Assembly: GCF_022811725.1 (NCBI RefSeq)
Contig: NZ_CP094527.1
Coordinates: 1,612,001 to 1,676,000, forward strand
Length of the DNA: 64,000 bases
Direction: 5' to 3'
Source: Mucilaginibacter sp. SMC90
GTDB taxonomy: Bacteria > Bacteroidota > Bacteroidia > Sphingobacteriales > Sphingobacteriaceae
A model generated the notes under the pieces. The model worked only from the letters and a program-made list of their open reading frames with translations, was not told the origin of the DNA and searched no databases. Both the position numbers and the translations under genes were made by a program. This document shows positions 28,334 to 37,511 of the stretch, in pieces. Position 1 is the first letter of the stretch, and each line of letters starts with the position of its first letter.

Positions 28334-28903
28334 CTTACGAAATGGTTAAAACAGGTCTTTAAAATTGGTCGATAAAAATACCTATTGAATCCCGCTAATT
28401 ATCTTTTGAAATTGTCATTATATTAAAGAAGTTTAGCATTTGAGTTAATAACCCGCCACGCAAAAATTAAGTTTTACGGAAAAAGTACAATAATGTATCA
28501 AGGGATGGAGCGATATTAATGGCGTCCATCCCTTACACATTGAAAAACTAACTTAACATTACGGATTATATCCGTTTAAATATTATCTCTGCTGGAGTGC
28601 AAGCTTTTCTAGAATCCGACTTGCAATAGCACCGGGAAATCATCCTATGCCAGTCAGGCATATTAGCCTGAGGGAGCGTTGCTAAAGCTTATGATCCCTG
28701 CCTTTTTTTGATTTTTCAATAACATTTTAACCAGTAAAGGCAAGCGCAAAGGCTTATCATACTGAATTACCATTGTTACACAAAATAGCCCATAGGCAAG
28801 AACACAGTTTGGACGTATTGCGCCATATATCTAACCCAACCGGGTAACCTTTCTCTAATCAAACGTTTTAACAAAGTACAATTTACTCAAATTCAAATTC
28901 CTT
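28334..28903. other. Non-coding gap with one hairpin
   Basis: 570 bp with no supported gene. A 10-bp stem at 28500-28509/28525-28534 (AAGGGATGGA / TCCATCCCTT, 15-base loop) is the only structure seen. It is not followed by a T run, so I do not call it a terminator. The right part may hold the fucosidase promoter. Confidence 0.5.
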
Positions 28904-29191
28904 TTAATTATTCCTCATTTTATCGTGAATTTTCTGCTTCAACTGCTCTTTAAAGGAGGTATCGAGTTTTATTTCATCACCATGCATGGTAAATGCCTTT
29001 TTCATCATGCTATTGATCATAATGCTCTGTTTCTCATAAACCTGACAGATATAGCAACCTGCCAGATGTAGCTGCAATTCCATTTTTTCCCTCGCTGTGA
29101 GCTCAATAGTTTGCTTTTTTTCAATGAGCAGTGTAGCCTTCCTGCAATTATAGGCTATCTGTTCCTTTTCTGTTTTTAGCGCTTTTTTCAT
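28904..29191 (-). CDS. Small zinc-binding anti-sigma factor (ZAS type)
   Basis: 95 residues, soluble. The motif HLAGCYIC (H-x3-C-x2-C, about residues 47-54) is the zinc-binding anti-sigma signature, with an upstream Cys (NCRKATLL). In ZAS proteins this site can release zinc on oxidation and free the sigma factor. It begins 1 bp after its sigma gene, so the two are made together. No membrane segment is present, pointing to a cytoplasmic signal. Confidence 0.8.
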   Translation of the reverse strand: MKKALKTEKEQIAYNCRKATLLIEKKQTIELTAREKMELQLHLAGCYICQVYEKQSIMINSMMKKAFTMHGDEIKLDTSFKEQLKQKIHDKMRNN

Positions 29192-29192
29192 A

Positions 29193-29798
29193 TCAGATCC
29201 AGTTTTTTTGTAGACAAGAGCGCAGGTTTACCTTTGCCCGGTGTACAATAACCCAAAAGTTAGATGTGGTGATCCTTAAGTCTTTGCATATGCTGTCGGT
29301 ATGCTCATCATCCAGATGTTTGAGCTTGAAAACAGACATCCAGAGCGGTGGCAGTTTACTCATACATCGCTGCAGAATACTCATAAACTCTTTATTGTGA
29401 AGTGGATCATTTTCTTCCACTCCAAAAAGTGCAGGCCAATGTTCTTTTTTCCAATTATTCAGGTCTGGATCAAAAAAATCAGGCTCATTAACCGGCGTTC
29501 CGAATTTATCCTTCGCCTTGAATCCGTTTGCTTTCCTTCGGTAGGTATCAATGATCTTATATTTCAGAATGGCTGTAAGCCAGGTTCGCTCCGTGCTGTC
29601 TCCTCTGAAGTTGGTCTTTTTTTCTAATGCCGATAAAAAGGTATCCTGTACCAGATCGCGTGCAAGTTCTTCGTTATCCACCCTGCTAAATGCGAAGCTA
29701 AACAAGTAATCGGCATGTAAGTCAACCCAGTTCTCAGGGGCAATATGATGTTTTGCAACCGGCTCAGCAATCGAGTCGATGTTTGGTTCGCTACGCAT
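29193..29798 (-). CDS. ECF-type RNA polymerase sigma factor
   Basis: 201 residues. Region 2: HADYLFSFAFSRV and DLVQDTFLSALEK; core-binding RTWLTAILKYKIIDTYRR; region 4 near the end (LDDEHTDSICKDLRITTSNFWVIVHRAK). Immediately followed by the ZAS anti-sigma gene. Upstream on the same strand are thioredoxin-like, DinB and peroxiredoxin-like genes, which suggests a redox-stress regulon. Confidence 0.9.
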   Translation of the reverse strand: MRSEPNIDSIAEPVAKHHIAPENWVDLHADYLFSFAFSRVDNEELARDLVQDTFLSALEKKTNFRGDSTERTWLTAILKYKIIDTYRRKANGFKAKDKFGTPVNEPDFFDPDLNNWKKEHWPALFGVEENDPLHNKEFMSILQRCMSKLPPLWMSVFKLKHLDDEHTDSICKDLRITTSNFWVIVHRAKVNLRSCLQKNWI

Positions 29799-29907
29799 TT
29801 GTATCGTTTTATTAAAAGTGTAATTCCTGTTAGTCGGAACGAGGCATAAAACCTTACAAAAAAGTTCATCTTTTTTGTAAGGTTAAAAAACACTTATGAT
29901 CAGATGT

Positions 29908-30342
29908 CTATTTAATATTCTTCGCCAAGGTCAGAATCGAGGTTACGTCTATAAATCCTTCGGCTTTCTTGATTAAATTTCCATTTTCATCTATAAAAAG
30001 CAGTGTGGGATAACTACTGACGTCAAATAACTCAGCAAATTTTTCTCCTTCGCCCTTTTCAACGTCAATGGAAATGTTTATAAAGTTGTTATTAAAATAT
30101 GATGCTACCTGACTATTCTTAAAGGTTTTAAGTTTAAGGTCTTTACATGGTACGCACCATACCGCGTAGGCATCCACGAAGACAACTTTGTGCTGCCCTT
30201 TTGCAGATGTCAACGCTTGAGAAAAACTCCTGTCAAGAAAATTTATTTCGTTTTTTCTATGAGTCTGCTGAGCGGAGGTGGTGACGCACAACAGCAGAAA
30301 TAATCCATAAGTTAGTCCAACAGTATGACAATTGAATTTCAT
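29908..30342 (-). CDS. Exported thioredoxin-like protein
   Basis: 144 residues with a signal peptide (GLFLLLCVTTSAQQ). The thioredoxin fold shows the redox pair in AVWCVPCKDLK, a variant of WCGPC, and the cis-Pro in SSYPTLLFIDENG. It probably reduces or isomerises disulphides in the periplasm. It lies between the DinB gene and the sigma/anti-sigma pair, all on the same strand. Confidence 0.88.
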   Translation of the reverse strand: MKFNCHTVGLTYGLFLLLCVTTSAQQTHRKNEINFLDRSFSQALTSAKGQHKVVFVDAYAVWCVPCKDLKLKTFKNSQVASYFNNNFINISIDVEKGEGEKFAELFDVSSYPTLLFIDENGNLIKKAEGFIDVTSILTLAKNIK

Positions 30343-30404
30343 TTTCTTTTTAATTAAGCGCCCATAAAACCTTCGATTTTTGAGTCACATTTACTCGCTG
30401 GTGA

Positions 30405-30863
30405 TTATGCGACCAACCTTTTAATAGCCAGTATATAGCCCAAATGAAACCCCTCGTGGAACTGCAGAAAATCAATTGCCTCCTCAATGGTGTTCAGTTG
30501 AACGCCATACCGTGTAACTACCGAATTATATTCAACGAAAACACTTTTTTCATAGTCATCCTGAAGCTTCTCAATATTTGAGATCAGCAAAGTTTTAATT
30601 TGTTCGATTTCGTCTCGGCTAACAATAGTTTCCGGTCGTGTACCGGATTTGAATTGATCGACAAATAGATTATCCAACACAATGGCTTGATTAGATCGTA
30701 AATAGCAAACTGTTTGCGTCGTTGCAATCACATGTCCAAGATTCCAAGCGATGTTATTGTTGAAACCGTCGGGTATTTCGTTCAATTGTTTGTCGGTTAG
30801 TCCTTCTGTAACCTGGAGTATTGAAGTTCGCAGGTCTAAGAGATTCTTGAAGATTTTTCCCAT
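30405..30863 (-). CDS. DinB-family protein
   Basis: 152 residues, four-helix DinB-like pattern. The metal-binding His residues appear in WNLGHVIATTQ (about 41-51) and in QFHEGFHLGYI near the end. DinB-like proteins often act as metal-dependent thiol transferases, which would suit the redox neighbours; the substrate is unknown. Confidence 0.85.
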   Translation of the reverse strand: MGKIFKNLLDLRTSILQVTEGLTDKQLNEIPDGFNNNIAWNLGHVIATTQTVCYLRSNQAIVLDNLFVDQFKSGTRPETIVSRDEIEQIKTLLISNIEKLQDDYEKSVFVEYNSVVTRYGVQLNTIEEAIDFLQFHEGFHLGYILAIKRLVA

Positions 30864-30934
30864 CTGATGTTGATTATATTAATTAGATTTAAATGATCAA
30901 TTGGGGATTATCCTAATTATTTAAGGTCAAGATA

Positions 30935-31609
30935 TTATTTGCTATTCTCGTTTTTCAATGCCACTGCTACTCCTTGCAGCAATGAGGGACTGATGCGTTG
31001 TCTGAAGTCCGGATTGATGTATTCAAATTGAATTAGACCTGTTTTATCCAGTATAAAGACAGATGGTACGGGTAGTAACTTATCGACGTTTTTACCCGCT
31101 GAACCTTCCTCCAATGTTTTGCCATAAGCTGGAGGAGCTTTAAATGCGATACCAAATTGTTTGGAAACGGCCAGATCTGCATCTGATAGTAAAGTGTAGC
31201 TTAACTGATGTTTATCGATACTCTTGCTTAAATTCTCTGGGCTGTCTGTACTGATGGCGATGATCTGATATCCAAGTTTAAGCAAATCAGCTTGTATGTT
31301 TTGAATACCGGCCAATTCCTTGTTACAAAACGGACACCATCCACCACGGTAAAAAATTAATATGGTAGACTTTTCAGCGATATGGGTATTTAAATCGTAT
31401 GGTTTGCCGTTTGCAGCCGGAATGTTTACAGCAGGTATCTTTTCACCGATCAGTAATGGGCTGATATCTGTTGGTTTTGCAGGATAATTCTGGCCAATGG
31501 TGTCAATTCCTGAAAATTGAGTTATTTGGCTTTCAGCGAATCCAACAGAGCTGGTGATCAAGCTTAAAATAGCAAAAAGAGTATATATCTTAGCAATAGA
31601 AAGTTTCAT
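30935..31609 (-). CDS. Exported peroxiredoxin-like (AhpC/TSA) protein
   Basis: 224 residues with an N-terminal signal (TLFAILSLITSSVGFAES). AhpC/TSA domain with GGWCPFCNKEL, where the first Cys would be the peroxidatic residue, and ISTDSPENLSKS. The CPFC spacing makes a peroxiredoxin or a thiol:disulphide oxidoreductase possible. Likely protects the periplasm from peroxides. It is followed by the DinB gene. Confidence 0.85.
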   Translation of the reverse strand: MKLSIAKIYTLFAILSLITSSVGFAESQITQFSGIDTIGQNYPAKPTDISPLLIGEKIPAVNIPAANGKPYDLNTHIAEKSTILIFYRGGWCPFCNKELAGIQNIQADLLKLGYQIIAISTDSPENLSKSIDKHQLSYTLLSDADLAVSKQFGIAFKAPPAYGKTLEEGSAGKNVDKLLPVPSVFILDKTGLIQFEYINPDFRQRISPSLLQGVAVALKNENSK

Positions 31610-31650
31610 TGGGATCAGTTAAAAATGATTTAAAAAGCAGTAAAAGTCAA

Positions 31651-31670
31651 GGCCGCCCAATTGGGCAGCC
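31651..31670 (-). terminator. Hairpin between spondin and peroxiredoxin genes
   Basis: GGCTGCCCAA/TTGGGCGGCC on the minus strand forms a near-perfect palindrome with one mismatch, then TTGACTTTTACTGCTTTTT. It may end or reduce transcription after the spondin-domain gene. Confidence 0.5.
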
Positions 31671-31680
31671 TGTATTTTAA

Positions 31681-32985
31681 TTATTTAAGCGTTACTTTAA
31701 TAATGCTGGTAATGCCTGGCAAAGTTGTAAAGGAATTTGGATTAGGAACGGCAGTAATCGGCTGGCTTTCCTTTAAAGGTGTACCTGCAAGATTGAACTG
31801 GGTTAAGCCGGCTCCAGGAAATTGATTTACCGCGGTACCATCGTCGTAAAGTTTGATAGTGCTTGATATATCGCCTGTTTGCGTAGGATCTACACCATTG
31901 TCTGCCGAAGCAAAAAACCAATCGTTGGAAAAGCCATACATCGTGGCGATGGCTAAACGGTCACCGGAATTTACGTTCAGTTGCTGCGATACTACACCGC
32001 CTTGTTTACCCGCAATTTGAGGCAATAAAACTTTTGTAGTTGGTGCAGGTAAAACATACACCGCTTTTACCCCTTTTAAAGTTTTCAAATAAGCTGCAAG
32101 TATGTCAGCGTTCCCCTGTTGTGCCAGAGGAGTAAGACCATTACCCGCATCTACTTGACCAGTGTTATAAATTGGATTATTTATACCATTGTAAACCACG
32201 ACCAAAATCGGTGACAATGGAGTGAAAATGCCTGTGATTGATTTAATGTAAGTGCTTAACGCGCTGTTATCACCTGCTTCAGCAATGTTGGTCAGGCCGT
32301 TCAAAGTCGGCTGACCGGCTGTGTAAAGTGGGTTTGGAGCCTGAAGTGTGCCGCCAACAATGTAAGAAACACTCCATACACCAGGGCTAAGCGGGGTTTC
32401 GTTTGCAGTTCCTCCTGAAGTGTTTTGCAATGTCAGGGTAAAGGTAGAATTACCATTATATTTTAACGTGGCTTTAACCAGTTTAGAGGCAGTCAGGTAA
32501 GTATTACCCTGTGCATCTGTGCCACTAACCTCAGTAATGTTTTTAGTTTCTGCGACACCCGGATGCACAACGCCTGCCCCCGGTTTCTGGTTTACACGGG
32601 TACCATTGTCCCAAAGTTTTACCTGTGCTGAAACGTCACCTTCAATAGGATTTCCATTGGCGTCATAAACCTGGATGCCAGGGTTTGACGGCGCAAAGAA
32701 AAGATCATTTGAGGCACCATACATAGTAGCAAAAGAAAGAGCTTCGCCTTTTGCCGCAGAAAAGGAAATGCTCGTTGATTGTCCCGGTAGAATAAGTGCA
32801 GGAGTTCCTGTTCCCTGAAATGTTCCGGACTCTACCAATGGTTGTGATTGGAGCACATTTTCCACGGTTATGGTGTGTTGCTGAGGCGTGCCGACGCCAT
32901 TATTTTTGTCCTTTTTGCAAGCAGTTAAGGCAATTGGTGCCAATGCCACCAATGAAATTGATTTTAAATTTCTAAGTAGATTCAT
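31681..32985 (-). CDS. Lipoprotein with two spondin-like domains
   Basis: 434 residues, lipoprotein signal with the Cys in LTACKKDKNN. Two related halves can be seen: FATMYGASNDLFFAP with VKLWDNGTRVNQKPGAG, and IATMYGFSNDWFFAS with IKLYDDGTAVNQFPGAG. This is a duplicated spondin_N domain, a secreted beta fold common in Bacteroidetes and of unknown bacterial role. It sits at the head of the same-strand run that leads to the sigma/anti-sigma pair. Confidence 0.85.
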   Translation of the reverse strand: MNLLRNLKSISLVALAPIALTACKKDKNNGVGTPQQHTITVENVLQSQPLVESGTFQGTGTPALILPGQSTSISFSAAKGEALSFATMYGASNDLFFAPSNPGIQVYDANGNPIEGDVSAQVKLWDNGTRVNQKPGAGVVHPGVAETKNITEVSGTDAQGNTYLTASKLVKATLKYNGNSTFTLTLQNTSGGTANETPLSPGVWSVSYIVGGTLQAPNPLYTAGQPTLNGLTNIAEAGDNSALSTYIKSITGIFTPLSPILVVVYNGINNPIYNTGQVDAGNGLTPLAQQGNADILAAYLKTLKGVKAVYVLPAPTTKVLLPQIAGKQGGVVSQQLNVNSGDRLAIATMYGFSNDWFFASADNGVDPTQTGDISSTIKLYDDGTAVNQFPGAGLTQFNLAGTPLKESQPITAVPNPNSFTTLPGITSIIKVTLK

Positions 32986-33091
32986 TTTGTATGATTTTTC
33001 CTCCTTTGTCGCAGAACTTGAAATTTTCTTACAAGAAGATCTTGAAAAGCAAAAACGCTGACATTGTAATGACTCGTCCTGAAATCACTTA

Positions 33092-33125
33092 AAAAGAGGC
33101 CAATGCAGTAGCATTAGCCTCTTTT
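33092..33125. terminator. Hairpin terminator
   Basis: AAAAGAGGCCAATGC pairs with GCATTAGCCTCTTTT (14 of 15 positions) around a 4-base loop. It lies just past the decayed Old Yellow Enzyme end, so it may be that gene's original terminator. Confidence 0.75.
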
Positions 33126-33131
33126 ATTATG

Positions 33132-33193
33132 TTAGGCCTGATATAGAGGGTAATCTGTATAGCCAACGGCATCTGGACTATAAAATGCGTTTG
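33132..33193 (-). pseudogene. Remnant C-terminus of an Old Yellow Enzyme-family gene
   Basis: On the minus strand this reads LTNAFYSPDAVGYTDYP-LYQA and then a stop. That is the characteristic end of an OYE-type NADH:flavin oxidoreductase (compare TFYGNGAEGYLDYPYLAD at the end of the intact gene at 36341). Nothing upstream of it continues the family. The remnant lies directly downstream of a Crp-type regulator, like the intact gene. Confidence 0.6.
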
Positions 33194-33330
33194 TTAAGTG
33201 GAAAGAAGTGGAAGCCTATGAACTTTATGCTGCCATGAAAAATGCTGGACACTGGCCAGAGAATAAAGCTCAAGTAGGAAATTATAGGCCATCAGTGAAA
33301 ATTTCGTTCCAGATGTGTTCATGATGGGCT
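33194..33330 (+). pseudogene. Open fragment of unknown origin
   Basis: The + frame from about 33197 reads KWKEVEAYELYAAMKNAGHW and onward without a start codon and stops near 33322. Its composition looks like real protein, but I do not recognise it. It probably belongs to the same patch of decayed genes. Confidence 0.3.
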
Positions 33331-33378
33331 AACTGATACCTACAATAAGATAGACTGAATTTATGCGGATATAATAAT

Positions 33379-33972
33379 TCAGTCGGTTAATTTATTTTTA
33401 AGCCTCTTTTTAATTCTACTTAGGGAGACCGGCGTGATACCCAGCATGGTCGAAAGATATTTGTCAGGTACCCGATTGGCAATGTAAGGCCGCTGCGTGA
33501 TCAATCGGATATACCTTTCCTGAGGCTTTAGCAGCATAAAATCTTCCAAGCGGTCTGTGGTTTGCAATAATAACCCTAATAAAACCTGATGTCGCAAGGC
33601 GAACAACCGGTTGTTACTTTCAATAAATGACATTGCCCGTTGATAATCGAGCTCGATCAGGATCACATGTTCAATAGCCTCATAGTAAAAACGAGAAGGT
33701 TTATTGAGCAAAATAGAATCGATGGAGGCGACGATCTGATTTTCACAGCGTAACATGATGGTTATTTCATCCCCACTTGGTTCCAATAAATAGGCCCGTA
33801 AAATCCCGTTAGAAATCAGGGCTATTCTTTGTTGGGATGATCCGGCCGCGATATATACCTCACCCGGCCTCAGTCTTCTTACTTTCGTAAATTTCTTGAG
33901 TTTAGTATAATCGTGCTCAGTAAGCTTTTTTGAAAGGTCTAAAAATGGGCTAATGTCATCTACTTCTATCAT
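33379..33972 (-). CDS. Crp/Fnr-family transcription regulator
   Basis: 197 residues. An N-terminal cyclic-nucleotide-binding-like beta roll (residues about 20-120: RRLRPGEVYIAAGSSQ, ISNGILRAYLLEPSG), a dimer helix, and a C-terminal winged HTH (VPDKYLSTMLGITPVSLSRIKKRL). No Fnr-type cysteines are present. It is downstream of, and co-oriented with, the MBL and FUSC-like genes, and was once followed by an Old Yellow Enzyme gene. Confidence 0.9.
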   Translation of the reverse strand: MIEVDDISPFLDLSKKLTEHDYTKLKKFTKVRRLRPGEVYIAAGSSQQRIALISNGILRAYLLEPSGDEITIMLRCENQIVASIDSILLNKPSRFYYEAIEHVILIELDYQRAMSFIESNNRLFALRHQVLLGLLLQTTDRLEDFMLLKPQERYIRLITQRPYIANRVPDKYLSTMLGITPVSLSRIKKRLKNKLTD

Positions 33973-34094
33973 TTAGAATTTTCCAATTAGATTAATTAAT
34001 TTGTTTGATCATCATCGAGACATTTATCAACACACGAACAAAAATATGCCATTCAAAAAGAAAATGGATCTGTGAAATGCAGCATGCAAAGTTT

Positions 34095-34616
34095 TTAACC
34101 CTCCTCCATCAAATTAATTTCCTGATTCTTACCGTTAATATCTGAACTTCCACGGTATATTGCCTTTACCAAGGCATGCATCGTCACAGTAAGTATTAAT
34201 GCAATCATACAACCTAGTCCAACACCGATGGCACGTGCCGCCGCAACTTCGTAAAAAGTTTTTCCAACAGGTGCAAGCGAAATCAAAATGACGCCTACTG
34301 TAGCAGACCTTATGGCTGATTTTATACTTAGCAATTCGCAAAACGTTGCAGCTAAAACGACTCCGAATGCCATCATGAATACATTGAATGGATGTATTAG
34401 CGCGAGTAGTAGTCCCACAACTGCGCCAATCAGATTTGCTTTTATCCTGTTAAAAGCAAATTTGATTGCTTCGTCTTTGTCAGGGGCAAGAACCATTATA
34501 GTTGAAACCAAGACCCAGGCACCCGCCTCCGCATTTTTTTGGAAACAATAAAATCCGATGCTTACTCCGATTATGCATTGAATCAGATATATAATAAATA
34601 ATATTCTTTTGTTCAT
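34095..34616 (-). CDS. FUSC/aromatic acid exporter-like inner membrane protein
   Basis: 173 residues with about five hydrophobic segments (ILFIIYLIQCIIGVSIGFY, AWVLVSTIMVLAP, LIGAVVGLLLALI, FGVVLAATFCEL, AIGVGLGCMIALILTV). The pattern of the N-terminal membrane half of FUSC/ArAE proteins is recognisable, but the cytoplasmic half is missing, so it is a short form. It follows the MBL hydrolase gene by 45 bp. Confidence 0.7.
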   Translation of the reverse strand: MNKRILFIIYLIQCIIGVSIGFYCFQKNAEAGAWVLVSTIMVLAPDKDEAIKFAFNRIKANLIGAVVGLLLALIHPFNVFMMAFGVVLAATFCELLSIKSAIRSATVGVILISLAPVGKTFYEVAAARAIGVGLGCMIALILTVTMHALVKAIYRGSSDINGKNQEINLMEEG

Positions 34617-34661
34617 GATTGAAAGTCAGTAAAGAATTACGCTGCCCATAATATTAAAGGC

Positions 34662-35411
34662 TCAAAGAGAATTGACTATTCCCGGTTTCAAGACGACGAG
34701 TCTTTCAGAGATTCCTACGGCGTCGAAAGATTTCCTCAAATCATCGTCAGATTCCGTATAATGTGACCATCCTTCATAGTGTAAGGGAATAATTGTAGCG
34801 TCAGGAAATACGTTGGCTGTATCCAGAACATCATTCGCATTCATCGTCAGATTAAAAGGGCCCCTCGGTTTTGCCGCACCCGCAAAAACGAACACATATT
34901 GGGGATTAAATTTTTCAGCAACATCTCTAATACCATCATAATAAACTGTGTCGCCAGTGAGATAAATTTGAACATCTTTTGTTTCTACAATAAAGCCGAT
35001 AACCTCACCTGTGATATGTAAGGTTCCGGCCGGTCCGTGACGGGCAGGCGTCGCGGTGATAGAAACATGTTCGTTCAAAATAACTTGTTCATAAGGTTTT
35101 AGACCTTTTGTGTTTCTTCCCAGGCGGTTTGCACCATCGATGGTTGTAAAGGTATTGTTTACTTCTTCCAGCAATTTTCGGCCCGCTTTGTCCAGGTTAT
35201 CTTTATGCTGATCATGACTGAGTAAAACAACATCGATACCACCGACATTTAAAGAAGCAGGCCCAGCCGTTTTCCAATAACCTGGTTTATCCCCTACCGT
35301 GAATATCTCCCCTTTAGGGTCTAAAGTGGGATCGGTAATTATACGAAGCCCACCAATTTCAATTATCATGGTTGGGCCTCCAAGGTAAATCACATTAAAA
35401 TTCGTTTTCAT
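34662..35411 (-). CDS. Metallo-beta-lactamase fold hydrolase (UlaG-like)
   Basis: 249 residues, soluble. Features: GGPTMIIEIGGLRIITDP, the metal site LLSHDQHKDN, a second His in ATPARHGP, Asp in LTGDTVYY, and the last His in IIPLHYEGWSHY. The layout matches UlaG/L-ascorbate-6-phosphate lactonase-like members; in the HxHxDH position the final His is replaced by Asn. The substrate is unknown. It leads the run MBL, FUSC-like, Crp on the minus strand. Confidence 0.85.
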   Translation of the reverse strand: MKTNFNVIYLGGPTMIIEIGGLRIITDPTLDPKGEIFTVGDKPGYWKTAGPASLNVGGIDVVLLSHDQHKDNLDKAGRKLLEEVNNTFTTIDGANRLGRNTKGLKPYEQVILNEHVSITATPARHGPAGTLHITGEVIGFIVETKDVQIYLTGDTVYYDGIRDVAEKFNPQYVFVFAGAAKPRGPFNLTMNANDVLDTANVFPDATIIPLHYEGWSHYTESDDDLRKSFDAVGISERLVVLKPGIVNSL

Positions 35412-35669
35412 TACTGAATAATCTAATTTTTATTTTGACGCCTATTTCATCGCATTATTATCTGCGGCAATAATACAATAGTGGCTACCCTCAAGAAATT
35501 AACAAAGGATAAGTCGCATAAAAAAAGTGTGAAAAGTTTGTGATTTCATCTACCAACGAAGTGGGTGGTAAATGATTGTTCAGTAATCCCGGCGCTCAAG
35601 CTGTGACTACAGTGTTTTAAAGCCGATGAATAAATCTTTAATTACTAATTTAGCGCAACGTCCAAGCTT

Positions 35670-36239
35670 ATGTTTGAAGTTTTTAAAGAATATTTATTGC
35701 AGCACATCGAGCTGAACGAGCATGACTTTGCGCTGCTGGAGACCTATGCGCATCCTAAGAAACTTCGGAAACGGCAATACTTATTACAAGAAGGGGATGT
35801 GTGCCGTTATAACTGTTTTATAACTCATGGATTAATGCGTATGTATGCTGTAGACCAAAAAGGCGAAGAGCATGTTATCCGTTTTGCCTCGGAAAACTGG
35901 TGGATCAGTGATCGTGAAAGTATTATATCGGGCCTGCCGAGCAGGTTTAACATTGATGCGATAGAGGATACCGAGGTACTGCTGTTTGATAAAGCATCCA
36001 TAGATCTGCTAATGCATCAAATCCCATCTTTTGGAAAATTGATCACCGATATGCTTAATAAAAGTTTCGTAACTTTTCAAAACCGGGTACACGAGTCTAT
36101 CAGCTATAATGCGGAAGAAAAATATACAAAATTCGTCGAGCGTTACCCTGCATTCGCATTGCGTGTACCGCAAGCTATGATCGCTTCCTATCTTGGCATT
36201 AAGCCTGAAACACTAAGCAGGCTGCGAAGCAAACGCTAA
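35670..36239 (+). CDS. Crp/Fnr-family transcription regulator
   Basis: 189 residues: cNMP-binding beta roll (RQYLLQEGDVCRYNCFITHG), helix, and a C-terminal HTH (VPQAMIASYLGIKPETLSRL). It sits 101 bp before an Old Yellow Enzyme gene on the same strand and is divergent from the MBL gene, so it probably controls one or both. Confidence 0.9.
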   Translation: MFEVFKEYLLQHIELNEHDFALLETYAHPKKLRKRQYLLQEGDVCRYNCFITHGLMRMYAVDQKGEEHVIRFASENWWISDRESIISGLPSRFNIDAIEDTEVLLFDKASIDLLMHQIPSFGKLITDMLNKSFVTFQNRVHESISYNAEEKYTKFVERYPAFALRVPQAMIASYLGIKPETLSRLRSKR

Positions 36240-36340
36240 TTTTCTTTGGATTGACTTTTGTCATTTTTTTTCTTAGCAAATGTCAACCTTGTAAACCTCT
36301 TTCCTGATTCAACTTTGCAGTGAATAAAATTGAATCAGCA

Positions 36341-37441
36341 ATGAATAGTAAAAACTTGTTTTCGCCAATCTTACTTGGCGATATAGAATTGAAGAACAGA
36401 ATTTTTATGTCGCCCATGACACGTAATCGTGTCGATCAAAACGATGTCATAATGAACATCGCAGCTACTTACTATAGCCAAAGGGCGGATGCCGGTTTGA
36501 TTATATCTGAGGCTACCTACGTGACGCCGGGTGGCAAAGTGCGTACTTCGCAACCCGGTATTTTCAATAACGAACAAATAAAAGCCTGGAAAAATGTGAC
36601 CGATGCTGTGCATGAAAAAGGAGGCGTTATGTTCGCCCAGCTAAGTCATAGCGGAAGAAGTGCAATTCCTGAATACAATGGTGGTCTGCATCCTGTAGCA
36701 CCGTCCTCCATCGCCTTTAATAGCGGCTCGCACGGTTCGATATCCGAAAAATCAGGTGCACCAGTCATTCCAACGGCTTTATCTGTACCGGAAATTAGAG
36801 GCTTGATCAACGCTTACCGGCAGGCGGCGGAAAACGCCAAAGCAGCAGGATTTGACGGCGTTGAATTGCACGCGGGAAATGCGGGGCTGGTTGAACAATT
36901 TTTGCACGCGGTGTCGAATATCCGAACTGACGAGTATGGAGGTTCACTCGAAAGACGAGCAAAATTCCTGCTCGACGTAATTGACGAACTGATTGCAGTT
37001 TTTGGAAAATCAAGGGTCGGTTTAAGGTTATCACCACACGATCGGTTATCAGATCAGTATGATGCTGATCCTATATATACCACCACTTTCATTGCCAGGG
37101 AAATGGATAATCGGGGGATAGCCTATATCAATGTATTAGAACCCTATAATAAGTTCGATGATTACATTCCATATCCGAAGGATGATCCCGAGACATTAGC
37201 GAATATCCGTGCGCATTTTAACGGTGTTTTGATTGCCAATGGCGGTTATCATCTATCATCCGGAAATATCGCTATAGAAGATCACCTGGTAGATGCTATC
37301 GCATTTGCGAGACTGTTCCTTGCCAATCCGGATCTTCCGTACAGATTTAAACATGCCCTTCCATTAAATCAGCCTGATCCAAGAACATTTTATGGAAATG
37401 GTGCAGAAGGATATCTTGACTATCCCTACTTGGCCGACTGA
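36341..37441 (+). CDS. Old Yellow Enzyme-family alkene reductase
   Basis: 366 residues from the ATG at 36341 (MNSKNLFSPILLG); a GTG at 36320 would add seven residues. FMN-binding TIM barrel: MSPMTRNR, the active-site region FDGVELHAGNAGLVEQFLH, TDEYGGSLERRAKFLLDV and VDAIAFARLFLANPDLP. The usual His-His/Asn pair seems to be HAGN. It reduces activated C=C bonds of electrophiles using NAD(P)H. Likely controlled by the Crp-type regulator upstream. Confidence 0.9.
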   Translation: MNSKNLFSPILLGDIELKNRIFMSPMTRNRVDQNDVIMNIAATYYSQRADAGLIISEATYVTPGGKVRTSQPGIFNNEQIKAWKNVTDAVHEKGGVMFAQLSHSGRSAIPEYNGGLHPVAPSSIAFNSGSHGSISEKSGAPVIPTALSVPEIRGLINAYRQAAENAKAAGFDGVELHAGNAGLVEQFLHAVSNIRTDEYGGSLERRAKFLLDVIDELIAVFGKSRVGLRLSPHDRLSDQYDADPIYTTTFIAREMDNRGIAYINVLEPYNKFDDYIPYPKDDPETLANIRAHFNGVLIANGGYHLSSGNIAIEDHLVDAIAFARLFLANPDLPYRFKHALPLNQPDPRTFYGNGAEGYLDYPYLAD

Positions 37442-37511
37442 AGGAACATCATCATGCGCCGGAGACCTCCTATAAATATCTTAGAGCTATATTTACAATA
37501 AATTATAATCT

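Noticed and set aside
28500..28534. Hairpin as a terminator
   Set aside because: Stem is good but there is no T run on either side and the nearest upstream gene ends 370 bp away.
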